Positions 1 to 5,434 of a DNA stretch of 5,434 bases are shown here, in pieces; position 1 is the stretch's first letter, and the number at the start of each line of letters is the position of its first letter. The stretch lies in contig USJQ01000085.1 of the NCBI GenBank assembly GCA_900554985.1, forward strand, positions 1 through 5,434. Direction: 5' to 3'. The notes beneath the pieces were generated by a model, which worked only from the letters and a program-made list of their open reading frames with translations, had not been told where the DNA came from and searched no databases. This stretch comes from an uncultured Collinsella sp. Its GTDB lineage: Bacteria > Actinomycetota > Coriobacteriia > Coriobacteriales > Coriobacteriaceae. The position numbers and the translations under genes were made by a program.

Positions 1-155
1 GCCCCGGCGAGGCTTCCGACGCCGACCTAGGCGTGGCCTGTGGACGAGGTCAGGGCCTGCTCTTTTCGCATGGCCAGATCATTGGTAAAGTAGCTGAGGA
101 CCAAATTGTCGACGCGCTTATGGCCGAGGTCGACAAGCTTATTGAGGAGAAGTAA
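1..155 (+). CDS. ispG: 4-hydroxy-3-methylbut-2-enyl diphosphate synthase, C-terminal end (partial)
   Basis: This is the last 50 codons (first full codon at position 3) of a gene that starts before the window. The readable tail contains ADLGVACGRGQGLLF, then a short turn (SHGQIIGKV) and an acidic helix ending DKLIEEK. It matches the C-terminal end of IspG (GcpE) of Gram-positive type, where the pattern is ADLGVA-G-G-G-(I/L)F followed by a KG-(E/Q)-(I/V)-(I/V) strand and a helix. IspG is the cytoplasmic [4Fe-4S] enzyme that converts MEcPP to HMBPP in the MEP isoprenoid pathway. The cluster cysteines and catalytic barrel lie upstream and cannot be checked here. The stop codon TAA at 153-155 directly abuts the proS start, so the two genes are almost certainly co-transcribed. 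A dxr-rseP-ispG-proS order is common in Actinobacteria and Firmicutes, which supports the call. The identification rests on a short tail plus context. Confidence 0.85.
   Translation, partial: PGEASDADLGVACGRGQGLLFSHGQIIGKVAEDQIVDALMAEVDKLIEEK
144..149 (+). promoter_or_regulatory. Ribosome binding site of proS, inside the ispG 3' end
   Basis: GAGGAG lies 6 bases before the ATG at 156 and is made from the last Glu-Glu codons of ispG. It favours the start at 156 over the in-frame ATGs at 168 and 174, which would sit 18 and 24 bases from this motif. The arrangement suggests translational coupling: ribosomes finishing ispG stop exactly at the proS start. Confidence 0.75.
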
Positions 156-1877
<1,722 letters not shown>

Positions 1878-1908
1878 TCGACGTTTCTGCTATTAGATGT
1901 AATTGCGG

Positions 1909-1958
1909 GACTGCTCCGTATCTCTCTTAGGGTGAGATGCGGAGCAGTCTATTTTCTT
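1909..1958 (+). terminator. Rho-independent terminator of ispG-proS
   Basis: A 16-bp stem pairs 1909-1924 with 1934-1949 (10 perfect outer pairs GACTGCTCCG/CGGAGCAGTC, then one G-T wobble and five more pairs). It has a 9-base loop at 1925-1933 and is followed by the T-rich run TATTTTCTT at 1950-1958. It begins about 31 bases after the proS stop. The other strand has no T-run after the stem, so it works in the plus direction. Confidence 0.85.
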
Positions 1959-1980
1959 GCGTGAATAAACTCGACGGGTA

Positions 1981-2022
1981 AAGGGAAACCCCGCAGCCCA
2001 TGTGAGCTGCGGGGTTTCCTTT
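1981..2022. terminator. Bidirectional terminator between converging genes
   Basis: A symmetric hairpin pairs 1981-1997 with 2006-2022, 17 pairs with one G-T wobble, around an 8-base loop at 1998-2005. The GC core CCCCGCAG/CTGCGGGG is flanked by A-rich bases on the left and T-rich bases on the right (TTTCCTTT), so each strand ends in a short T-rich arm. It lies 32 bases beyond the stop of the minus-strand kinase gene and is probably that gene's main terminator. It also acts as a backup behind the proS terminator. The rest of the 1878-2054 gap shows no gene. Confidence 0.75.
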
Positions 2023-2054
2023 GTGCCTCCGATGCGAAATAAAGCGCTCAGATA

Positions 2055-2819
2055 TTACTGATAATCGACGACGTCAATCCAGTTCTTAAGGAACTCATCG
2101 TTCACGTTGCGCTTACGAGCGAGCTCGGAAGCGGCGACGATGCTCGTCCACTGACGCACGACCTGCATAGGCATATCGGCGCGGTCGCAGTAGAGCTCCA
2201 GGTAGGCCTCGGCCTGGTCCTTGCTGTTGAGGGCAAAGAGCAGGTAGGTGGTGGCAACGTCGGCAGCAGGGGAGCCCTGGGTGGCGTGTGCCCAGTCGCA
2301 GACATACAGCTGGCCGTCGTCGCCGACGATGACGTTAGAGGGGTTGAAGTCGCCGTGGCAGACCTTGAACTCCTTGGTCATGCCGTCCAGACGCTCCTGA
2401 AGGTTGTAGCGCGTGGTGGCATTGAGCTGATCGAGGCTGTCGATCATGCGGGCGAACTTGTCGCGCTGACGGTTGAGCAGCGGGGAGGTGTAGCCGTGGA
2501 TCTCGATCTGGAGGTCGACGAACATCTCGAGGTACTCACCAAAGCGCTGGGGCTCGGCAGTCATCTTCTCGGCAAGGGTGGTGCCCGGAACCTTCTCGGT
2601 CACGAGCGCCCAGCCGTTGGCGTTCTCGAGCTGGGAAACCTCGAGAGCCTTGGGGCTGCGGATGCCGCACTCATTGATGCGGGCAAGATTCAAAGCCTCG
2701 TTGAACACGTCGGAGACAGGCTTGGTCTCGTTAAAGACCTTGACGATCTTGTCGCCCAGGTCGTAAACGACCTTGTTGCCACGGCGGACGAGCTCGGTCT
2801 TGGAATCGGGTAGCAGCAT
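2055..2819 (-). CDS. Phosphotransferase of the aminoglycoside/choline kinase superfamily, substrate unknown
   Basis: This 254-residue soluble protein has the kinase-like APH fold (Pfam APH type). The N-lobe carries GDKIVKVFN, where K27 is the likely ATP-binding lysine, and a hinge around TEKVPGTTL (74-82). The catalytic loop HGDFNPSN is at 155-162, with D157 as the probable catalytic base and N162 as a metal ligand. The metal-binding DW of CDWAHAT is at 175-176, followed by QGSPAADVATTYLL (181-194). The DW-x-x-(A)T-x-G-x-P-x-A-D-V-A arrangement resembles the TIGR02172-type group of APH-related kinases, which are found as paralogues in gut anaerobes and have no known substrate. The ATG at 2819 is chosen because AAAGGA lies 7 bases upstream. 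All key residues are present, so the kinase is probably active. No signal peptide or membrane segment is seen. It lies 88 bases downstream of adhE on the same strand, separated by a hairpin, so it may be transcribed by read-through or from its own promoter. Aminoglycoside resistance is possible in principle, but nothing here supports it. Confidence 0.85.
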   Translation of the reverse strand: MLLPDSKTELVRRGNKVVYDLGDKIVKVFNETKPVSDVFNEALNLARINECGIRSPKALEVSQLENANGWALVTEKVPGTTLAEKMTAEPQRFGEYLEMFVDLQIEIHGYTSPLLNRQRDKFARMIDSLDQLNATTRYNLQERLDGMTKEFKVCHGDFNPSNVIVGDDGQLYVCDWAHATQGSPAADVATTYLLFALNSKDQAEAYLELYCDRADMPMQVVRQWTSIVAASELARKRNVNDEFLKNWIDVVDYQ

Positions 2820-2826
2820 GGTTGCA

Positions 2827-2832
2827 TCCTTT
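2827..2832 (-). promoter_or_regulatory. Ribosome binding site of the APH-family kinase gene
   Basis: On the minus strand AAAGGA ends 7 bases before the ATG at 2819. It decides the start: another ATG at 2827-2825 overlaps this motif, is out of frame, and opens only a short meaningless frame. Confidence 0.65.
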
Positions 2833-2851
2833 CAACGATGCGATAGAAGCG

Positions 2852-2890
2852 ACGGCGGGGGTGTGTGAAACACCCGTGCACCCCCGCCGT
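2852..2890 (-). terminator. GC-rich hairpin between adhE and the kinase gene (terminator or attenuator)
   Basis: A perfect 12-bp stem pairs 2852-2863 with 2879-2890 (ACGGCGGGGGTG/CACCCCCGCCGT) around a 15-base loop. It starts 18 bases after the adhE stop. The minus-strand bases after the stem (CGCTTCTATCG) hold no real T-run, so termination is probably partial, or the hairpin may protect the adhE mRNA end. A shorter hairpin (2859-2864 with 2870-2875) can form using part of the same arm and would exclude the long one. Confidence 0.55.
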
Positions 2891-2907
2891 TAAACACCGT
2901 GCTAAAA

Positions 2908-3528
2908 CTAGCAGACGGCGTAGTCCTGAGGCTCGCGGCCGTAGTAGGCGTCCAGGTAGAGCTCCTTGATCTCGCTCATGAGCGGGTAGCGCGGGTTAGC
3001 GCCGGTGCACTGGTCGTTGAATGCCTGCTCGGTCATCTCGTCGAGGGTGTCGAGGAAGTACTGCTCGTCGACACCGTAGTCGGCGATGGTCTTCTTGACG
3101 CCGATGAAGTCCTTGAGCTCCTCGAGCTTCGTGATGAAGTTCTCGAAGACCTCCTTGTCGTCCTTGCCCTCGATGCCGCAGTACTTGGCCATCTCGGCGT
3201 AGTTGTGCAGCGCGTTGGGGTAAGGATACTGAGAGAAGGTACCCATCTTGACGGGAGCCTCGGCGGCGTTGTAGCGCATAACGCGGGTCAGGATGACGGC
3301 GTTGGCGATGCCGTGGGGCAGGTGATGGAAAGCGCCGAGCTTGTGGGCCATGGAGTGGTTGAGGCCCAGGAAGGCGTTGGCGAAGGCCATACCGGCCATG
3401 CAGGAGGCGTTGTGCATCTCCTCGCGGGCGTGCGGGTCCTTGGCGCCGTTCGTGAAGCTGGAGGGCAGGTTCTCAAAGACGAGCTTAGCAGCGCGCTCGG
3501 AGAGGCCCTTGGTGTAGTCGGAAGCCAT
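2908..3528 (-). CDS. adhE: AdhE C-terminal part: C-terminal half of iron-dependent alcohol dehydrogenase (fragment)
   Basis: This 206-codon frame continues AdhE after the break, in another frame from the N-terminal part and overlapping its last 44 bases. It begins MASDYTKGLSERAAKLVFE, the family's usual sequence right after the missing A-Y-V-S. MHNASCMAGMAFANAFLG (38-55) and LNHSMAHKLGAFHHLPHG (56-73) are hallmarks of group III alcohol dehydrogenases. H58 and H72 should be the second pair of iron ligands, with H62 conserved between them. The C-terminal helical domain runs to the end, DAYYGREPQDYAVC. The Met at 3528-3526 is a native internal residue, and no convincing ribosome binding site precedes it, so independent translation is doubtful. 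Alone the fragment lacks the NAD-binding half and two metal ligands. It could in theory complement the N-terminal part in trans, but the loop lost at the junction argues against this. Confidence 0.9.
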   Translation of the reverse strand: MASDYTKGLSERAAKLVFENLPSSFTNGAKDPHAREEMHNASCMAGMAFANAFLGLNHSMAHKLGAFHHLPHGIANAVILTRVMRYNAAEAPVKMGTFSQYPYPNALHNYAEMAKYCGIEGKDDKEVFENFITKLEELKDFIGVKKTIADYGVDEQYFLDTLDEMTEQAFNDQCTGANPRYPLMSEIKELYLDAYYGREPQDYAVC

Positions 3529-5434
3529 GAGGCTCGATGGCGTGGTGCGTGACGTCGATGCCGGGGGCAGCGGTCAGGCCGCGCGGGGCGGTCATGCAGT
3601 TGTCGGCGTCGACGATAGCCATGTTGGGGAGCAGCGCGTAGTCGGCGAGCGGCCACTTGATGCCGGTCTCCTTGTCCGTGATGATGGCGAACGGCGTGCA
3701 CTCGGAGCCGGTACCCGAGGAGGTCGGGACGGCGACGAAGTAGGCCTTCTTGCCCATCTCGGGGAAAGTGAAGATACGCTTGCGGATGTCCATGAAGTCC
3801 ATGGCCATGTCCTCAAACTTGCACTCGGGGTGCTCGTACATCATCCACATGATCTTGCCGGCGTCCATAGCGGAGCCACCGCCGACGGCGATGATGACGT
3901 CCGGCTCAAAGAGAGCCATCTGCTTGGCGCCGCGACGTGCGCACTGCAGCGACGGATCGGGCTCGACGTCGTAGAAGCAGTCGTGGGCGATGCCCATCTC
4001 GTCGAGCTTGGCCTCGATGGCGCGGGTGTTGCCATTCTTGAAGAGGAACTGGTCGGTGACGATGAAGGCACGCTTCTTGCCCATGACGGTACCGAGCTCG
4101 TCGAGGGCGACGGGCGTGGAACCCTTCTTGAAGTAGACCTTCTCGGGAGCGCGGAACCACAGCATGTTCTCACGGCGCTCGGCCACAGTCTTAACGTTGA
4201 TCAAGTGCTTCACCCCAACGTTCTCGGAGACGGAGTTGCCGCCCCAGGAGCCGCAGCCCAGGGTCAGAGACGGCTTCATGCCAAAGTTGTACAGGTCACC
4301 GATGCCGCCGTGCGAGGACGGGGTGTTGATGACGATACGGCAGGCCTTCATGACGTGCTCGAACAGGCTGATCTTCTCGGCCTGGGCGGGGTGCACGTAC
4401 AGAGAGGCGGTGTGGCCCGGGCCACCGGCGAGCACCAGGTGCTCGGCCTTGTCGACGGCCTCGTGGAAGTCCTTGGCGTGGTACATGGCCAGGACCGGGG
4501 AGAGCTTCTCGTGGGAGAACTCCTCCTTGGCGGGGTCGGTGGAGGTGACCTCGGCGATCAGGATCTTGGTCTTGGCGGGAACCTCGATGCCTGCGAGCTC
4601 GGCGATCTTGGCGGCAGCCATGCCGGGGATGCGGTGGTCGAGAGCGCCGTTCTTGAACATGGCGGCACGCAGTGCCTCCATCTCGGCACCCTGCTTGACG
4701 AAGTAGCAGCCGCGCTTCTGGAACTCGGCCTTAACCTGGTCATAGATGGTGTCGATGACGGTCACGGACTGCTCGGAAGCGCAGATCATGCCGTTGTCGA
4801 AGGTCTTGGAGTGGATGATGGAGTTGACGGCGAGCAGCACGTCGGCGGTGTCGTCGATGACGACCGGGGTGTTACCGGCGCCAACGCCTAGGGCGGGCTT
4901 GCCCGAGGAGTAGGCGGCCTTGACCATGCCCGGGCCACCGGTGGCGAGGATGATGTCGACGTCGCGCATGACCATGTTGGTCAGCTCGATGGAGGGGACA
5001 TCGACCCAGCCGATGATACCCTCGGGGGCGCCGGCCTTGACGGCGGCGTCAAGCACGAGCTTGGCGGCGGCGATGGTGCACTTGGCGGCAGCCGGGTGCG
5101 GGGAGATGATGATGGCGTTGCGGGTCTTCAGGCTGATCAGCGTCTTGAAGATCGCAGTGGAGGTGGGGTTGGTCGTCGGGATGACGGCGCCCACGATACC
5201 GATGGGCTCGGCGATCTTGGTGATGCCATAAGCCTCGTCGCGCTCCAGGACACCACAGGTCTTGGTGTTCTTGTAAGCGTTGTAGATGTACTCTGCGGCG
5301 TAGTGGTTCTTGATGACCTTGTCCTCTACGACCCCCATGCCGGTCTCCGCTACAGCCTCCTTGGCCAGAGGGATGCGGGCCTGGTTGGCCGCCATGGCAG
5401 CGGCCTTGAAAATGGCGTCCACCCGTTCCTGGGA
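3485..5434 (-). CDS. adhE: AdhE N-terminal part: acetaldehyde-CoA dehydrogenase plus N-terminal half of alcohol dehydrogenase (5' partial)
   Basis: The open frame enters from the right edge (first codons S-Q-E-R-V-D-A-I-F) and reads 649 codons. By comparison with E. coli AdhE, about 26 N-terminal residues are outside the window; the GTG at 5422 is the internal Val of QERVDAIF, not a start. The numbers below count from that Val. The aldehyde dehydrogenase domain fills about 1-410, with the Rossmann region SPHPAAAK (107-114), ATGGPGMVKAAYSSGKP (160-176), GVGAGNTPVV (179-188) and the catalytic cysteine C214 in NGMICASEQS (codon 4783-4781). LTLGCGSWGGNS (386-397) and the linker KHLIN-KTVAERRENMLW (405-422) are typical of AdhE. 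The alcohol dehydrogenase domain starts near 428, with the NAD-binding GGGSAMDAGK (514-523), PTSSGTGSE (566-574) and the iron ligands D623 and H627 in GIDVTHHAIE. After E630 the frame shifts and 15 unrelated residues follow to a stop at 3485. The aldehyde dehydrogenase half is complete and plausibly active; the alcohol dehydrogenase half is not. Confidence 0.93.
   Translation of the reverse strand, partial: SQERVDAIFKAAAMAANQARIPLAKEAVAETGMGVVEDKVIKNHYAAEYIYNAYKNTKTCGVLERDEAYGITKIAEPIGIVGAVIPTTNPTSTAIFKTLISLKTRNAIIISPHPAAAKCTIAAAKLVLDAAVKAGAPEGIIGWVDVPSIELTNMVMRDVDIILATGGPGMVKAAYSSGKPALGVGAGNTPVVIDDTADVLLAVNSIIHSKTFDNGMICASEQSVTVIDTIYDQVKAEFQKRGCYFVKQGAEMEALRAAMFKNGALDHRIPGMAAAKIAELAGIEVPAKTKILIAEVTSTDPAKEEFSHEKLSPVLAMYHAKDFHEAVDKAEHLVLAGGPGHTASLYVHPAQAEKISLFEHVMKACRIVINTPSSHGGIGDLYNFGMKPSLTLGCGSWGGNSVSENVGVKHLINVKTVAERRENMLWFRAPEKVYFKKGSTPVALDELGTVMGKKRAFIVTDQFLFKNGNTRAIEAKLDEMGIAHDCFYDVEPDPSLQCARRGAKQMALFEPDVIIAVGGGSAMDAGKIMWMMYEHPECKFEDMAMDFMDIRKRIFTFPEMGKKAYFVAVPTSSGTGSECTPFAIITDKETGIKWPLADYALLPNMAIVDADNCMTAPRGLTAAPGIDVTHHAIEPHGFRLHQGPLRARC

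Larger units (their letters stand above)
2908..5434 (-). pseudogene. adhE: Bifunctional aldehyde-alcohol dehydrogenase gene, frame broken near its 3' third and cut by the window edge
   Basis: The two reading frames at 3485-5434 and 2908-3528 together make one AdhE protein: an N-terminal acetaldehyde-CoA dehydrogenase joined to a C-terminal iron-dependent alcohol dehydrogenase. AdhE reduces acetyl-CoA to acetaldehyde and then ethanol, regenerating NAD+ during fermentation, and normally assembles into cytoplasmic filaments (spirosomes). Homology is collinear to within a few residues of both sides of the break. Between the Glu codon at 3535-3533 and the native Met codon at 3528-3526 there are 4 bases (3529-3532). 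Family members have five residues (A-Y-V-S plus a hydrophobic residue), that is 15 bases, so 11 are missing and the frame shifts. The rebuilt length would be about 870 residues, compared with 891 in E. coli, once about 26 codons beyond 5434 are added. There is no other damage, so the lesion is recent or is an assembly error. I am certain of the family and unsure whether the break is real. Confidence 0.8.

Noticed and set aside
2055..2819. Calling the kinase an antibiotic-resistance gene
   Set aside because: Only the general APH fold is seen. The sequence is not recognisable as any named APH class, and there is no mobile-element context.
2836..2870. A possible promoter for the kinase gene on the minus strand (TTCACA, 17 bases, CTATCG)
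   Set aside because: The -10 match is poor and most of the spacer lies inside the GC-rich hairpin arm; too weak to annotate.
3526..3535. Programmed +1 ribosomal frameshifting to rejoin the two adhE parts
   Set aside because: Skipping one base would restore the frame, but GAG CCT CAT is not a known slippery site and no stimulatory signal is evident. The product would still lack the conserved A-Y-V-S loop, so a deletion explains it better.
3527..4891. A 454-codon open frame on the plus strand opposite adhE
   Set aside because: It is an antisense shadow of adhE's biased codons, rich in V, G, D, L and H with no domain. The same applies to the shorter plus-strand frames at 2899-3552 and 2286-2813.
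5420..5422. GTG as the adhE start codon
   Set aside because: The frame stays open to the window edge, and the residues before it (S-Q-E-R) align with T-Q-E-Q of E. coli AdhE, so this is an internal Val and the gene is cut by the edge.

Overview
The window is a GC-rich bacterial chromosomal segment of ordinary housekeeping and fermentation genes. The protein sequences, the ispG-proS gene order and the codon use fit an anaerobic actinobacterium of the Coriobacteriia, with a Collinsella-like gut organism as my best guess. That assignment is inference from resemblance, not from a search. I see no mobile element, CRISPR array, tRNA or rRNA gene, and no convincing unknown system.

Layout. Positions 1-155 (+) hold the last 50 codons of ispG (MEP isoprenoid pathway). 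Its stop codon directly abuts the start of proS (156-1877, +), a full-length bacterial-type prolyl-tRNA synthetase with an editing domain. The gap at 1878-2054 lies between converging genes. It holds two strong hairpins: one with a T-rich tail behind proS, and one symmetric hairpin that can serve both directions. On the minus strand, 2055-2819 encodes a small kinase-fold protein of the aminoglycoside/choline phosphotransferase superfamily, with unknown substrate. Upstream of it, after an 88-base gap containing a GC-rich hairpin, lies adhE (2908-5434, minus). It encodes the bifunctional aldehyde-alcohol dehydrogenase and runs off the right edge, missing about 26 N-terminal codons.

The main oddity is in adhE. 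The reading frame breaks at 3529-3532. Compared with the family, about 11 bases are missing, including the codons for the conserved A-Y-V-S stretch after the metal-binding D-x-x-x-H motif. The gene is therefore split into an aldehyde dehydrogenase plus half of the alcohol dehydrogenase (3485-5434), and the other half of the alcohol dehydrogenase (2908-3528). The four expected iron ligands are divided two and two between the pieces. As written, the aldehyde dehydrogenase half could still fold, but alcohol dehydrogenase activity should be lost. Whether this is a real mutation or an assembly error cannot be decided from the sequence alone.

The rightward unit (ispG-proS) and the leftward unit (adhE, then the kinase) are unrelated in function and are insulated by the shared terminator region.
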